From Glycocaulis alkaliphilus (lineage in GTDB: Bacteria; Pseudomonadota; Alphaproteobacteria; Caulobacterales; Maricaulaceae), in NCBI RefSeq assembly GCF_004000605.1, contig NZ_CP018911.1:558001-622000 (forward strand): 64,000 nt of DNA. The letters are read 5' to 3'. Under the pieces are notes generated by a model. The model saw nothing but the letters and a program-made list of their open reading frames with translations. It searched no databases and was not told the origin of the DNA. Within the stretch, counting starts at the first letter, position 1. Each line of letters begins with the position of its first letter. Both the position numbers and the translations under genes were made by a program. Positions 52,832 to 63,131 of the stretch are shown in pieces.

Positions 52832-53665
52832 TCACCAGACAAGCGCCGGGGCCTGCCATCGCGGGCTCCGGCCGTCTGGCCATTCCATTTCGCCTGAATT
52901 GATGCCCCCCGTAATGAAAAGGCAGTCAATGCCTTCCCGGGCGGCGCCCTCCAGATCGGTAATGACTCCATCGCCAACGGCCAGCAGGCGGTCCTTTGCG
53001 ACGGCCCCTCCGGCCTTCTGCTCCAGAGCGGCCCGGGCGAGCGCATAGATCGGGGGGTGAGGCTTTCCGGCAAACAGCGCTGTTCCACCCCTCTGCTGGT
53101 AGGCCTGTGCCAGCGCGCCGGCGCAGTAGAGCAGGCGTCCTTCCGGTCCCTGCACGACAATATCCGGGTTGGCGCAGACCATGGGCAGGCCAAGCGCCGC
53201 GGCTGCATCCAGCAGGGCGGCATAGTCCTGTGGCGTCTCTCGTTCGTAATCTATCAGCCCCGTACAGGAGATCAGGCGGGCTTGGTCCAGCGGCGCAAAG
53301 CTGAGCCCTGTCCCGGCATATATCGGATCGTCGAAGTCGGGCCCGAGCTTGTAGGCCGGTCCGGGCGCGAAGCCGGACAGAAGCGCGTGAGTGGCATCAC
53401 CGGAGGTGACGGCCATGTCCCACACCCCGTCAGGGGCGCCCATTCTCCGCAACAGGCGCTCCAGATAGGGCGCGCGCAGCGGCGAGTTGGACACCAGGCA
53501 GACCAGTCCGCCCTGCGCACGAAAACGTACGAGCGCCTCAATGGCGGGGCAGGTCAGCTGCTCGCCGTCGCGGATGACACCCCATACATCGCACAGGATT
53601 GCGTCATAGCCGCCGGCGATCGCCCCCAGCCGGGCCTGAACAGGGACGCCGCTGTCACGCATCAA
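52832..53665 (-). CDS. HAD-superfamily class IIA hydrolase (TIGR01459 type)
   Basis: A 277-residue phosphatase-like protein. ILCDVWGVIRDGEQLTCPAI carries the nucleophile Asp in the DVWGV form typical of this alphaproteobacterial group; VCLVSNSPLRAPYLERLL is motif II, LFAGKPHPPIYALARAAL motif III and LLAVGDGVITDLEGAAREGI motif IV. The IIA cap domain lies between. Substrate unknown. Its start overlaps the end of the MlaC-like gene by 4 bases. Confidence 0.85.
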   Translation of the reverse strand: MMRDSGVPVQARLGAIAGGYDAILCDVWGVIRDGEQLTCPAIEALVRFRAQGGLVCLVSNSPLRAPYLERLLRRMGAPDGVWDMAVTSGDATHALLSGFAPGPAYKLGPDFDDPIYAGTGLSFAPLDQARLISCTGLIDYERETPQDYAALLDAAAALGLPMVCANPDIVVQGPEGRLLYCAGALAQAYQQRGGTALFAGKPHPPIYALARAALEQKAGGAVAKDRLLAVGDGVITDLEGAAREGIDCLFITGGINSGEMEWPDGRSPRWQAPALVW

Positions 53666-54282
53666 CGGGTGCGCTGACGCAGGGCACGCGTGGCTGCGCT
53701 GATATCACCGCCTGCATTGCCGATGATGCTGGTGATCTCCTCGCGCTGCGTTTGCGCGAGCCAGACCCCCATCACCTCCGCGTCAACGACGCGCAGGCCG
53801 TTATCTCCGCTCATGACGCGCCAGTTCACAGCGACATCCTCGCCATTGCCGCGCGCCCGCACGGTCGAGCGGACAATGAAATCTCCCGGTGCGCGGGTGA
53901 CCGAGCCGGTGACATCCAGCGTCTGGCCGGCATAATTGCCCAGCTCGCGCTCGTATACATTGATGGCGAATTCGCGAAATACCGTGCGGAACTCCTCCAG
54001 CTCTGCCTCGTCCGCGCCGCGCCGGAAGCGTCCCAGCACGAAGCCTGTGATCCGCGGCACGTCGGCCAGCTGGTCGACACGGTCGCGAAAATTGCGCCGC
54101 AAGGTGGACTCATCCAGCTCGCCGTCGTGAAAGGCCTGCAGGGCATTGATGACTTCCTGGGCTTCGCGCTGGACGAAGGCCTCGGCCTCGCTGGCTGACT
54201 GCGCGGAAACGGGGCCGGAGAGGACGAACAGCAGCAAGGCCGCCAGCATGCCGGTAATGGCCGTAAGGGGTTGTCGGAGCAT
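53662..54282 (-). CDS. mlaC: MlaC-like phospholipid-binding periplasmic protein
   Basis: A 206-residue protein with a signal peptide (MLRQPLTAITGMLAALLLFV, cleavage near VSA/QS). LRRNFRDRVDQLADVPRITG and FVLGRFRRGADEAELEEFRT, followed by VFREFAINVYERELGNY, match the Tol_Tol_Ttg2/MlaC family, which ferries phospholipids between MlaA and the inner-membrane MlaFEDB complex. Starts at 54306 and 54318 are possible in frame, but only 54282 has a suitably spaced AGGA and a compact signal. mlaA is directly upstream. Confidence 0.85.
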   Translation of the reverse strand: MLRQPLTAITGMLAALLLFVLSGPVSAQSASEAEAFVQREAQEVINALQAFHDGELDESTLRRNFRDRVDQLADVPRITGFVLGRFRRGADEAELEEFRTVFREFAINVYERELGNYAGQTLDVTGSVTRAPGDFIVRSTVRARGNGEDVAVNWRVMSGDNGLRVVDAEVMGVWLAQTQREEITSIIGNAGGDISAATRALRQRTR

Positions 54283-54319
54283 TTTTCCTGTCCTGTTAGC
54301 TGCCATGGCTCCCGTCATG

Positions 54320-55042
54320 TCAGTCGAAATCGGGCAGATCCTCGAAATCGCGCTGTTGTCCGAGCGCGGCTGCCCGATTCTGCCTGTAGACCGAGCGCAA
54401 CTGAACATAAGGGTCGATGGCACTACGTTCCAGACTGGCGAAGGTTTCGTCCAGTTGCAGGCGTATATCGAGGGCGTAAATGCCGCGATACACCCAGATC
54501 GCCTCTGTTTCGCGAATATCTTCAACCCAGTAGGTCGGATGCGGGTAGCGGTCTGCGAAGCGGCCGAGTGTGTCGCGCATGTTCGATGGGCCGAGGAAGG
54601 GTAGCACCACATAGGGACCGCCCTCTACGCCCCACTGCCCGAGTGTCAGGCCAAAATCCGTGTCGTGCAGGGTGATATTGGCTTCGCTGGCGACATCAAA
54701 CAGTCCGCCCACGCCGATAATGGTGTTGAGCCCGAACCGGCTCGCCGTGGCAATCGCTTCGCCAGGGCGGCCCTGCAGCAGCAGATTGGCGAACACCACC
54801 GGCTGGTTGAGATTGGTCAGCACATTGTGCACGCCCGTGCGGGCAGGGGAGGGAACGGTGTCGCGGTAAGCGTGCGCCAGCGGAGCGATGACCGCCCGGT
54901 CAGCAGCGGTGTTGAAGCTGAACACGGCGCGGTTGACCGGCTCGAACGGATCATTGGCCTGCAACGCTTCCGGACGGGTCGTGCAGGCGCTGGCGAGGCT
55001 ACCGGCCAGCAGAACGGCGAACAAAAGGTGCGCTGCGCGCAT
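54320..55042 (-). CDS. mlaA: MlaA/VacJ lipoprotein
   Basis: A 240-residue outer-membrane lipoprotein with lipobox LASAC (Cys20). NDPFEPVNRAVFSFNTAADR, VVFANLLLQGRPGEAIATAS, TLHDTDFGLTLGQWGVEGGP and YVVLPFLGPSNMRDTLGR are family hallmarks. MlaA extracts mislocalised phospholipids from the outer leaflet and passes them to MlaC, whose gene follows. Divergent from metF. Confidence 0.95.
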   Translation of the reverse strand: MRAAHLLFAVLLAGSLASACTTRPEALQANDPFEPVNRAVFSFNTAADRAVIAPLAHAYRDTVPSPARTGVHNVLTNLNQPVVFANLLLQGRPGEAIATASRFGLNTIIGVGGLFDVASEANITLHDTDFGLTLGQWGVEGGPYVVLPFLGPSNMRDTLGRFADRYPHPTYWVEDIRETEAIWVYRGIYALDIRLQLDETFASLERSAIDPYVQLRSVYRQNRAAALGQQRDFEDLPDFD

Positions 55043-55168
55043 ATGGGCATTTCCCTCAAACTGACCTGCGCAACGGCTCCCTGACCGTCCAACAGGCTTA
55101 CATAGGAAGATACGCGCCAGCGCTCAAATCGGACGTGTGTCTTTGACATTGATGCAGATCAGATAATC

Positions 55169-55188
55169 GCATAAAGATATCCTTATGC
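55169..55188. promoter_or_regulatory. Near-perfect palindrome, possible SahR-type operator before metF
   Basis: GCATAAAGATATCCTTATGC is palindromic except for one base pair and ends 23 bases before the metF start. It resembles the ATAAAGATATCTTTAT-like sites I recall for the ArsR-family regulator SahR, which controls methionine-cycle genes; this comparison is from memory. TTGACA at 55143 could be part of the promoter, but the -10 is unclear. Confidence 0.45.
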
Positions 55189-55211
55189 AGATAAGGAGCG
55201 GAGCCTGGCTC

Positions 55212-56102
55212 ATGCCCAAGGACCGGTTAGCGCCCGCCACCGGCGTGCCACAGATTTCCTTCGAGTTCTTCCCGCCCAAGGACGAGGCGATGGAAGAGCG
55301 TCTGTGGAACTCCATCGCAAGGCTTGCTCCCCTGAACCCGCTTTACGTCTCCGTGACCTATGGCGCAGGCGGGTCGACGCGTGACCGGACCCACCGGACG
55401 GTCCGGCGCATCGTCGAGGAGACGGCTCTCAGCCCCGCAGCCCACCTTACCTGTGTAAATGCCGCCCGCGACGAGGTGGACGCCGTGATCCGGGACTACT
55501 GGAGCGCCGGCGTGCGCCATATTGTGGCGTTGCGCGGCGATCCGCCCGGCGGTGTCGGCGAGCGCTATGAGCCATTCGCAGGCGGTTACGCCAATGCAGC
55601 GGAGCTGGCGGCTGGCATCCGCGCAGTGGGCGATTTCGAGGTGTCGGTCGGCTGCTATCCGGAAAAGCACCCTGAAAGCGCGAGCTTCGACCACGATATC
55701 GACCTGCTGAAAGCCAAGATCGACAACGGGGCAACGCGCGCCATTACCCAGTTCTTCTTCGATGCGGACGTGTATTTCCGCTATCTAGACCGGGTGCGAT
55801 CCGCCGGCATCACCATCCCGATCGTGCCGGGCATCATGATGCAGTCGAACTTTGAGGGGCTGGTGCGTATGGCGGGGCTGTGCGGGGCGACCATCCCGGC
55901 GCGCCTGTTTGACCTGTTCGACGGGCTGGAAAGCGATCCGGGTACACGCGAACTGCTGACTGCCAATGTGGTCGCCGATCTGTGCCATGACCTGTCTGAT
56001 CATGGCGTTGACCAGTTCCACTTCTACACCCTCAACCGGGCCGAACTGGCGCTGGCGACCTGCCGGCTGCTGGGGGTAAGGCCCGTGGAGATGGCGGCCT
56101 GA
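55212..56102 (+). CDS. metF: 5,10-methylenetetrahydrofolate reductase
   Basis: A 296-residue TIM-barrel flavoprotein. [20 protein letters not shown] carries the catalytic Glu, [20 protein letters not shown] and [12 protein letters not shown] are the FAD and folate regions, and [20 protein letters not shown] the conserved C-terminal half. It supplies methyl-tetrahydrofolate to MetH, whose two genes follow after 2 bp. I use ATG 55212 with GGAG 8 bases upstream, although an ATG at 55185 inside the palindrome is in frame. Confidence 0.95.
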   Translation: MPKDRLAPATGVPQISFEFFPPKDEAMEERLWNSIARLAPLNPLYVSVTYGAGGSTRDRTHRTVRRIVEETALSPAAHLTCVNAARDEVDAVIRDYWSAGVRHIVALRGDPPGGVGERYEPFAGGYANAAELAAGIRAVGDFEVSVGCYPEKHPESASFDHDIDLLKAKIDNGATRAITQFFFDADVYFRYLDRVRSAGITIPIVPGIMMQSNFEGLVRMAGLCGATIPARLFDLFDGLESDPGTRELLTANVVADLCHDLSDHGVDQFHFYTLNRAELALATCRLLGVRPVEMAA

Positions 56103-56104
56103 TC

Positions 56105-57175
56105 ATGAGCTTTACCCGTTCTTCGCGCCTGAAGGCGCTCGAAGTTGAAGCGCAAAAGCGTATCCTCGTCCTGGACGGCGCCATGGGTACGATGATCCAG
56201 CGCCTCCAGCCCTCGGAGGAAGACTACCGGGGCACACGCTTTGCCGGATGGCACACATCGCTCAAGGGTAATAACGATCTTCTGAACCTCACAAAACCCG
56301 AGGCCATCGCCGATATTCACCGCGCGTATTTCGATGCGGGGGCGGACATTATCGAGACCAATACCTTCTCGGCGACCTCCATCGCGCAGGCCGATTACGC
56401 GATGGAAGACCTTGCCGCCGAGATCGCCCGCGAAGGCGCGCGCATTGCCCGCGAGATTGCCGATGTGGTGGAGGCCGGAACCGGCACGCCGCGCGCGGTG
56501 GCGGGTGCTATCGGCCCGACCAACAAGACGCTCTCCATCTCGCCCTCGGTAGAGGATCCGGGCTTTCGCGATGTCACCTTCGATGCCGTGCGCGAGGCCT
56601 ATGCCGAGCAGACGTTGGCCATGGCCGAGTTCGTCGACTTCATCCTCATCGAGACGATTTTCGACACGCTGAACGCCAAGGCGGCGATAAAGGCCGTGCT
56701 GGACCTGCGCAATGAGGGCAGGCTGGACCCGGCCATCCCGCTCATGCTGTCGGGCACGATTACCGATGCGTCGGGCCGCACCCTGTCGGGCCAGACGACG
56801 GAGGCCTTCTGGAACTCGGTGCGCCATGCAAGGCCGTGGGCGGTGGGGCTGAACTGTGCGCTGGGGGCAAAGCAGCTGCGCCCTTACGTCGCCGAGATGA
56901 GCCGCATCGCGGAAACGCGCGTGCTCGCCTATCCCAATGCCGGCCTGCCCAATGCCTTTGGCGAGTATGACGAGACGCCGGAGGAAACGGCCGCCTATAT
57001 CGCCGACTGGTCGAAAACCGGCCTTGTGAACATTGTCGGCGGGTGCTGCGGCACGACGCCGGACCATATCGCCGCTATCGCGAAGGCCGCTCTTTTGGGC
57101 AAGCCACGCGCTCTGCCGGAGCGTCCGCGCGCCATGCGCCTGTCCGGCCTTGAACCGTTTGAACTGGCTTCCTGA
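56105..57175 (+). CDS. metH: Methionine synthase, homocysteine-binding module (split MetH, first protein)
   Basis: A 356-residue homocysteine S-methyltransferase module. [20 protein letters not shown] opens the barrel; the zinc-binding cysteines are Cys251 (GLNCALGA) and Cys314-Cys315 ([11 protein letters not shown]). In E. coli this is the first quarter of one MetH chain; here it is a separate protein ending 4 bases before the second. Such splitting is known in alphaproteobacteria including Caulobacter relatives. The two proteins must interact for turnover. Confidence 0.95.
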   Translation: MSFTRSSRLKALEVEAQKRILVLDGAMGTMIQRLQPSEEDYRGTRFAGWHTSLKGNNDLLNLTKPEAIADIHRAYFDAGADIIETNTFSATSIAQADYAMEDLAAEIAREGARIAREIADVVEAGTGTPRAVAGAIGPTNKTLSISPSVEDPGFRDVTFDAVREAYAEQTLAMAEFVDFILIETIFDTLNAKAAIKAVLDLRNEGRLDPAIPLMLSGTITDASGRTLSGQTTEAFWNSVRHARPWAVGLNCALGAKQLRPYVAEMSRIAETRVLAYPNAGLPNAFGEYDETPEETAAYIADWSKTGLVNIVGGCCGTTPDHIAAIAKAALLGKPRALPERPRAMRLSGLEPFELAS

Positions 57176-57179
57176 TTTT

Positions 57180-59870
57180 ATGACCGATACGCCTGCCCAA
57201 TCCCGTGCCGTCTTTGTAAACGTTGGTGAGCGCACCAACGTCACCGGCTCTGCGCGCTTTCGAAAGCTGATCAAGGAGGGCGATTACGCTGCCGCTCTTG
57301 ATGTGGCGCGCCAGCAAGTCGAGGCCGGGGCGCAGGTGATCGACATCAACATGGATGAGGGTCTGCTCGATTCAAAGCAGGCCATGATCACCTTCCTCAA
57401 TCTCATCGCCACCGAGCCGGACATTGCCCGCGTGCCGATCATGATCGACTCTTCCAAATGGGAGGTGATCGAGGCGGGCCTGAAATGTGTGCAGGGCAAG
57501 GCCATCGTCAATTCCATCTCGCTCAAAGAAGGCGAGGAGAGCTTCCGCAAACAGGCGCAAGCCTGCCTTGCCTATGGCGCGGCCGTGGTGGTGATGGCGT
57601 TTGACGAGGACGGTCAGGCCGACACCAAGGAGCGCAAGGTCGAGATCTGCGAGCGCGCCTATCACATTCTTGTCGATGAGCTGGGCTTCCCGCCTGAGGA
57701 CATCATTTTCGATCCCAATATCTTCGCCGTGGCGACGGGGATCGAGGAGCATAATGACTATGCCGTCGCCTTCATCGAGGCGACGCGCGAGATCAGGAAG
57801 CGCCTGCCGGGCGCGCATGTCTCCGGCGGTGTGTCCAACATCTCCTTCTCCTTCCGCGGCAATGAGCCGGTGCGTCAGGCCATGCACTCGGTCTTCCTCT
57901 ATCACGCCATCAAGGCGGGCATGGATATGGGCATCGTCAATGCCGGCCAGCTTGAGATTTACGACGAGATCGAGCCGGAATTGCGCGAGCTGGTCGAGGA
58001 CGTGATCCTCAACCGCCGCGAGGATGCCACAGAGCGCCTTCTGGAGGCCGCTGAGGCCTATCGCGATACCGGAGAGGCCGAAGAGAAGGCCGCCGCCGAA
58101 TGGCGCTCCTTGCCCGTTGCAGAGCGTTTAAAGCATGCCCTCGTGAAGGGGCTGGATGAGTTCGTGGTGGAAGACACCGAAGAGGCGCGCCAGTCCGCCG
58201 AGCGCCCGCTCCACGTCATTGAAGGCCCGCTCATGGACGGGATGAATGTGGTGGGGGACCTCTTTGGCGAGGGCAAGATGTTCCTGCCGCAGGTGGTGAA
58301 GTCGGCGCGCGTGATGAAGAAGGCCGTCGCCCACCTCTTCCCCTATATGGAGGCCGAGCGCGAGGCGGCAGGGCTGGACAAGCAGTCCAACGGCCTTGTC
58401 ATCATGGCGACGGTGAAGGGCGATGTACACGATATTGGCAAGAATATTGTCGGCGTCGTGCTGCAGTGTAACGGCTATGACGTCGTGGATCTGGGCGTCA
58501 TGGTGCCGCCGGAGAAAATCCTGGAGGCCGCGCGTGAGCACAAGGCCGATATTATCGGCCTGTCGGGCCTGATTACGCCCTCGCTGGACGAGATGGTGTT
58601 TCTGGCGAGCGAGATGGAGCGCGAGGGCTTTGACATACCCCTGCTGATCGGCGGGGCAACGACCAGCCCGGCCCATACAGCGGTGAAGATCGAGCCGGCC
58701 TACCACAAGGCGCCGGTCATCCATGTGCATGATGCCAGCCGGGCGGTGGGCGTCGTCTCCAAGCTGCTCTCTGACACCCAGCGCCAGCCCTATTGGGACG
58801 AGATACAGGCCAATTACGCCCGCATCCGCGAGACGCGCGCCCGTACCCAAGGCAATCGCCGCCGTGTGACACTGGCTGATGCGCGTGCCAAGGCGTTCGA
58901 CGCCGATGCCACTGGCCACCAGCCCGTCAAACCGCTGCAACCGGGCCTCACCACGATTGATGATGTGCGCCTGTCCGATCTGGTGCCTTACATCGACTGG
59001 ACGCCCTTCTTCTTCAGCTGGGAGATGAAGGGGACGTATCCGGCCATCTTCGATGACCCCAATCGGGGCGAGGCGGCGCGCGCGCTCTTTGATGATGCGC
59101 AAGCCATGCTGAAACAGATGGTCGAAGGCGACTGGCTCAAGCCCAAGGGCGTTGTCGGCCTGTGGCCCGCCCGGCGCGAGGGCGATGATATTGCCGTCTT
59201 CGCCGATGAGACTTGCAAATCACGTCTTGGCAAATTCTACGGATTGCGCCAGCAGGCGGAGAAGGATGGTGACAATCCCTATCTCTCCATCTTTGACTTC
59301 GTGCGCAGCGATGTGACCGACTGGGTGGGCGGGTTTGCCGTTACCTCAGGCGATGCCGAGGACGAGATCGCCGAGCGCTTCAAGAAGGCCAATGACGATT
59401 ATTCCGCGATCATGTTCCAGGCGCTGGCGGACCGCTTTGCCGAAGCCTTCGCCGAATATCTCCATGAGCGCGTGCGCAAGCAGATCTGGGGCTATGCGAG
59501 CGATGAGCGGCTCTCCAATGCGGAGCTGATCAAGGAAGCCTATGCCGGTATCCGCCCGGCGCCCGGCTATCCGGCCCAGCCCGATCACACCGAGAAAGAC
59601 CTGCTCTTCAAGCTGCTCGAAGCGCCCGAACGCACCGGCATCAGGCTGACCGAGAGCCGGGCCATGTACCCGGCAGCCTCCGTCTCAGGGCTTTATCTGG
59701 CGCACCCTGACAGCGTCTATTTCGCCGTCGGGCGCATCATGCGCGATCAGGTAGCAGACTATGCGGCGCGCAAGGGCTGGAGCATGGAGGAGGCCGAAAA
59801 GGCGCTCGCGCCGGTGCTTGGCTATGAGCCGGACGCATCCCGGCTGGAGGAAGCCGATGCGGCGGCGTGA
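57180..59870 (+). CDS. metH: Methionine synthase, folate/B12/activation modules (split MetH, second protein)
   Basis: An 896-residue protein starting [20 protein letters not shown]. The pterin-binding barrel (about 10-270) is followed by the cap and cobalamin-binding domain with [14 protein letters not shown] (His417 as lower axial ligand) and [20 protein letters not shown]. The activation domain (about 560-890) has [20 protein letters not shown] and an [20 protein letters not shown] stretch that binds SAM. ATG 57180 is 5 bases after the first protein; upstream frame is shadow. Confidence 0.96.
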   Translation: MTDTPAQSRAVFVNVGERTNVTGSARFRKLIKEGDYAAALDVARQQVEAGAQVIDINMDEGLLDSKQAMITFLNLIATEPDIARVPIMIDSSKWEVIEAGLKCVQGKAIVNSISLKEGEESFRKQAQACLAYGAAVVVMAFDEDGQADTKERKVEICERAYHILVDELGFPPEDIIFDPNIFAVATGIEEHNDYAVAFIEATREIRKRLPGAHVSGGVSNISFSFRGNEPVRQAMHSVFLYHAIKAGMDMGIVNAGQLEIYDEIEPELRELVEDVILNRREDATERLLEAAEAYRDTGEAEEKAAAEWRSLPVAERLKHALVKGLDEFVVEDTEEARQSAERPLHVIEGPLMDGMNVVGDLFGEGKMFLPQVVKSARVMKKAVAHLFPYMEAEREAAGLDKQSNGLVIMATVKGDVHDIGKNIVGVVLQCNGYDVVDLGVMVPPEKILEAAREHKADIIGLSGLITPSLDEMVFLASEMEREGFDIPLLIGGATTSPAHTAVKIEPAYHKAPVIHVHDASRAVGVVSKLLSDTQRQPYWDEIQANYARIRETRARTQGNRRRVTLADARAKAFDADATGHQPVKPLQPGLTTIDDVRLSDLVPYIDWTPFFFSWEMKGTYPAIFDDPNRGEAARALFDDAQAMLKQMVEGDWLKPKGVVGLWPARREGDDIAVFADETCKSRLGKFYGLRQQAEKDGDNPYLSIFDFVRSDVTDWVGGFAVTSGDAEDEIAERFKKANDDYSAIMFQALADRFAEAFAEYLHERVRKQIWGYASDERLSNAELIKEAYAGIRPAPGYPAQPDHTEKDLLFKLLEAPERTGIRLTESRAMYPAASVSGLYLAHPDSVYFAVGRIMRDQVADYAARKGWSMEEAEKALAPVLGYEPDASRLEEADAAA

Positions 59871-59895
59871 GGGGTTTGCTCAAGATTAGCTGAAA

Positions 59896-59923
59896 CCCCG
59901 GAAGCGCGAAGCGCTATCCGGGG
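59896..59923 (+). repeat. Hairpin, REP-like, after metH
   Basis: CCCCGGAAGCGC, loop, then GCGCTATCCGGGG forms a strong stem. The sequence resembles the short extragenic CCGGAAGCGCGAAGCG-type palindromes scattered in GC-rich alphaproteobacterial genomes. It may also help end metH transcription, though no T-run follows. Confidence 0.6.
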
Positions 59924-59949
59924 CCTCTCTCCGTATCACCTGCAACAGG

Positions 59950-59975
59950 TCCCGGATCGGCTACGCCGTCCGGGA
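59950..59975 (+). repeat. Second hairpin, REP-like
   Basis: TCCCGGA and TCCGGGA enclose CGGC-TAC-GCCG, a second strong stem 26 bases after the first one. Both lie in the gap between the convergent metH and ThiF/MoeB genes and together form a bidirectional barrier. Confidence 0.6.
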
Positions 59976-59995
59976 GTTCATGGGCTGTTTGGAGC

Positions 59996-60742
59996 TTACC
60001 CCCCACACGCCTCGCACGCCGGATCGCGTGCCAGCTTCACCGTGCGAAGGCCGCCCGAAAGCCCGTCGACGATCTGCACGCGGCCAATGAGCGGTTCACC
60101 TGCGCCGGTGATGAGCTTGATCGCTTCCAGCGCCATCAGCGTCCCCACAATGCCGGTAATCGCGCCGACAATGCCCGTGACCGCGCAGCTTTCCGCGCCG
60201 GGTGGAATGTCTGGCACCAGACAGCGATAGCAGGGCGCGTGAGCTCCCAGATGCGGCGCGAAGCTGGAGACCTGCCCGTCCCAGCGCCCGACCGCGCCGG
60301 AAACCAGCGGGATGCGCGCGGCGATTGCCGCGTCATTGACCGCAAAGCGGGTCGCGAAATCATCACAGCCATCGAGCACCAGATCGGCGCCTTCGAGGAG
60401 AGCAGGCAGATTGCTGGCATCGGCGAGCAGGCGGTGGGTTTCAATGCTGACCGCCGGGTCCAGCGCCTGCAGCGCATCGCGCGCGGCCTCTACCTTTTCG
60501 CGGCCCACATCGCTTGTGCGGAAGAGTACCTGCCGCTGGAGATTATCGAGGCTGACCGTATCGGGATCGACAAGTGTGATCTGGCCAATCCCGGCAGCGA
60601 CCAGATAGAGCGCCGCCGGAGCGCCCAGCCCGCCCGTGCCAATCATCACCAGTTTCGCTGCGCCCAGCTTTGCCTGACCGGGGCCGCCAATCTCCTTTAG
60701 AAGGATGTGGCGGGCATGACGGTCAATATCGGTCTTGCGCAC
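59996..60742 (-). CDS. moeB: ThiF/MoeB family adenylyltransferase
   Basis: A 248-residue E1-like enzyme. RHARHILLKEIGGPGQAKL, LVMIGTGGLGAPAALYLVAA (nucleotide site), DPDTVSLDNLQRQVLFRTSD and LVLDGCDDFATRFAVNDAA are the core; CYRC and CEAC are the zinc ligands. MoeB/ThiF enzymes adenylate the C-terminus of MoaD, ThiS or similar sulfur carriers. Without a carrier gene nearby MoeB cannot be told from ThiF. GTG 60742 has AGGA 9 bases upstream; GTG 60748 is the alternative. Confidence 0.85.
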   Translation of the reverse strand: MRKTDIDRHARHILLKEIGGPGQAKLGAAKLVMIGTGGLGAPAALYLVAAGIGQITLVDPDTVSLDNLQRQVLFRTSDVGREKVEAARDALQALDPAVSIETHRLLADASNLPALLEGADLVLDGCDDFATRFAVNDAAIAARIPLVSGAVGRWDGQVSSFAPHLGAHAPCYRCLVPDIPPGAESCAVTGIVGAITGIVGTLMALEAIKLITGAGEPLIGRVQIVDGLSGGLRTVKLARDPACEACGG

Positions 60743-60818
60743 CTTCACGCATCCTTTCAGGCAGGGTTCATCAACGCCATAGCACGCTAGCCTTGAAACG
60801 GTCCAAGGGAGGTGTCTC

Positions 60819-61271
60819 ATGGCACAGGGGAATGTACGGGGAATTTCACGGCCACACCTGATCGTGGCAACGGCGCTGGGTCTGCTTGTTTCGGCGTGTG
60901 CCACACAGGAAGGCTATCGCCAGCGTGCCGCACTGCATCTGGGCCAGTCCGCCGATGCGCTGATTGTGGAGCGCGGCTCGCCGCTTGCGCGCGATTATCT
61001 CAGCGATGGTTCGCAGGTGTGGACCTATTTCGTGGCCGAGCAGCGCCATGATCCGGGCGGCTACACCACCATTCCGCGCGAGCGCCGGATTGTCTGGACC
61101 GACCGCAGGGGCAATCAGCACGTCCGCATCGAGCAGTATGAGGAAACCGTCTACACGCCGCCGCGCAGCTGGATGGTGGAATGCGAGACGCGCTTTGTCG
61201 TCGCCGGCGACGGGATTGTGCGTGATTTCCGCTTTGCCGGGGATGCTTGCCGCGCGCCGGAGATCTACTGA
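60819..61271 (+). CDS. Unknown lipoprotein
   Basis: A 150-residue protein with lipobox LVSAC (Cys about 27). The mature part has SADALIVERGSPLARDYLSD, VWTYFVAEQRHDPGGYTTIP and SWMVECETRFVVAGDGIVRD, with two further cysteines. The pattern resembles short SmpA/OmlA-like outer-membrane lipoproteins, in which a residue run with G-x-P is followed by a Trp-Tyr strand, but the match is weak. AAGGGAGG precedes ATG 60819. Confidence 0.7.
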   Translation: MAQGNVRGISRPHLIVATALGLLVSACATQEGYRQRAALHLGQSADALIVERGSPLARDYLSDGSQVWTYFVAEQRHDPGGYTTIPRERRIVWTDRRGNQHVRIEQYEETVYTPPRSWMVECETRFVVAGDGIVRDFRFAGDACRAPEIY

Positions 61272-61353
61272 CCCTCCAGCAGAGCACAGCAAGGTGTGAA
61301 TAGGGCGGAGTTCGGCACTGGCGGCGGGTGGCAAACCGCGTCAGCCTGCGCCG

Positions 61354-62661
61354 ATGATGGATACGCCCGCCAAATCTCCCGCTTCGGCCGATCTTGACGG
61401 CCCGGTGCTCGATTATCTGGTCAATGGCGGTTCCCATGTCTTCCTCACCGGGCGGGCAGGGACCGGCAAGACCACGCTGACGCGCGCCGTGCTGGAGCGT
61501 CTGGGTTCCAGCGCCGCCGTGCTGGCGCCCACCGGCGTTGCCGCCATGCAGGCGGGCGGGCAGACCCTGCACGCCTTTTTCCGCCTGCCGCCGCGCCTTG
61601 TGGAGCCGTCCGACATTCGCCGCCTGCGCAATGCGCGTGCGGTCAAGGCGCTCAAAACCCTGGTTATCGACGAGATTTCCATGGTGCGCGCCGACATGAT
61701 GTGGGCGATTGATGCCAGCCTGCGCCTCAACCGGGAAAGCTCGGAGCCCTTTGGCGGGGTGCGCATGATCGTCGTCGGCGATCTCTCCCAGCTTCCTCCT
61801 GTCGTGCGCGATGAGGAGGCCGGCTATCTGGAGATGGCCTATGGCGGGCCGTTCTTCTTCCACCCGCCCGCTTTTCGCGATGCCGGATTTTCCATGCTGG
61901 AACTGACAAAAGTCCACCGCCAGGCCGATCCCGATTTCGTGCAGATACTCAACGCCGTGCGGACCGGCGAGCTGACACGCGAGGAGGGCGCCGTCCTCAA
62001 TACCCGCGTCACCGGCCGGTCAGGGCTGGAGGCCAGCGCCACCCATGTCGTGCTCACCCCCACCAACGAAGCTGCCTTCCGCATCAATGCGCAGCGCCTT
62101 GATGCGCTGCCCGGCAAGCCGGAGCTGATCGAGGGCAAGACATCAGGCCAGTTCGATCAGCGCATCATGCCGACCGATGATCCGCTGATCCTGAAACGCG
62201 GTGCGCGTGTGATGCTCTTGCGGAATGATCCCGGCGGGCGCTGGGTCAATGGCTCGCTGGGCGAGGTGGTGGGTTTTGCCGAAGCCGGCGTGATGGTGAA
62301 GATCGGCGATGAGGTCCACCGCATCGAGCCGGTGCAGTGGGACCGCCATGCCTATAGCTATGATGCGGCGGCCAAGGCGCTGAAGAAGGAAACCGTCGGC
62401 AGCTTTACCCAGATGCCGCTGCGGCTCGCCTGGGCGATGACCATCCACAAGGCACAAGGCCTGACGCTGGACCGTGTCTATCTCGATCTGCCGGGCCGTC
62501 TGTTTGCCCACGGGCAAGCCTATGTCGCCCTGTCACGTGCGCGCACGCTGGAAGGGATGGAGCTGTCACGCCCCTTGCGTCCGTCCGACATCATTGTCGA
62601 TCAGCGTATATTCGACGTGAAAAGCTATTGCGATCCTGCGCCTGCCCGGCTTGAGGGCTAG
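61354..62661 (+). CDS. PIF1/RecD-like superfamily 1 DNA helicase
   Basis: A 435-residue helicase. [20 protein letters not shown] is Walker [21 protein letters not shown] motif Ia typical of PIF1, [18 protein letters not shown] Walker [13 protein letters not shown] motif [23 protein letters not shown] motif V and [20 protein letters not shown] motif VI. It is a compact 5'-3' helicase without extra N- or C-terminal domains. Its stop overlaps that of the convergent dut by 4 bases. Confidence 0.92.
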   Translation: MMDTPAKSPASADLDGPVLDYLVNGGSHVFLTGRAGTGKTTLTRAVLERLGSSAAVLAPTGVAAMQAGGQTLHAFFRLPPRLVEPSDIRRLRNARAVKALKTLVIDEISMVRADMMWAIDASLRLNRESSEPFGGVRMIVVGDLSQLPPVVRDEEAGYLEMAYGGPFFFHPPAFRDAGFSMLELTKVHRQADPDFVQILNAVRTGELTREEGAVLNTRVTGRSGLEASATHVVLTPTNEAAFRINAQRLDALPGKPELIEGKTSGQFDQRIMPTDDPLILKRGARVMLLRNDPGGRWVNGSLGEVVGFAEAGVMVKIGDEVHRIEPVQWDRHAYSYDAAAKALKKETVGSFTQMPLRLAWAMTIHKAQGLTLDRVYLDLPGRLFAHGQAYVALSRARTLEGMELSRPLRPSDIIVDQRIFDVKSYCDPAPARLEG

Positions 62662-63107
62662 ACTCCGGTGGAGCCAAAGCCGCCTGCGCCGCGCTGTGTT
62701 TCGTCCAGCGTGTCAGCCGGTATCAGCTGGGCCTGAACCACAGGCGCTATGACCATCTGGGCGATGCGTTCGCCGCGGCGCACCACGAAGGGTTCGCGGC
62801 CATGATTGATCAGGTTCACGCGCAGCTCGCCGCGATAGTCGGCATCGATCGTGCCAGGCGTGTTGACGCAGGAAATGCCGAACTTGGCCGCCAGGCCAGA
62901 GCGGGGGCGCACCTGCGCCTCATAGCCTTCGGGCAGGGCAATCGCGAGCCCGGTCGGGATCAGCTGCCACTCGCCCGGCTGCAGCGTAACCGGCGCGTCT
63001 TCGGGGAGCGCGGCAGGCAAATCCATACCCGCCGATCCCGGCGTCTGATAGCGGGGAAGGTCCAGGCCCGCAAAATGCTCCAGCGCCTTGATGCGCACCT
63101 GAACCAT
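62658..63107 (-). CDS. dut: dUTP diphosphatase
   Basis: A 149-residue trimeric dUTPase with all five motifs: [53 protein letters not shown] and GAGGFGSTG. It removes dUTP and provides dUMP for thymidylate synthesis. Neighbourhood with coaBC, two genes upstream on the same strand, is typical of proteobacteria. Confidence 0.97.
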   Translation of the reverse strand: MVQVRIKALEHFAGLDLPRYQTPGSAGMDLPAALPEDAPVTLQPGEWQLIPTGLAIALPEGYEAQVRPRSGLAAKFGISCVNTPGTIDADYRGELRVNLINHGREPFVVRRGERIAQMVIAPVVQAQLIPADTLDETQRGAGGFGSTGV

Positions 63108-63131
63108 GAAAGAATCCCCCGCCGGAAGCCG

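Noticed and set aside
55043-55211. SAM or cobalamin riboswitch before metF
   Set aside because: The leader is too short and shows a simple palindrome, with none of the conserved riboswitch cores I can recognise.
56024-57274. Minus-strand open frame of 416 codons opposite metF/metH
   Set aside because: Antisense to the homocysteine module of MetH; its sequence is low in family-like motifs and no ribosome-binding site precedes it.
58128-59102. Minus-strand open frame of 324 codons opposite metH
   Set aside because: Antisense shadow of the B12 and activation domains.
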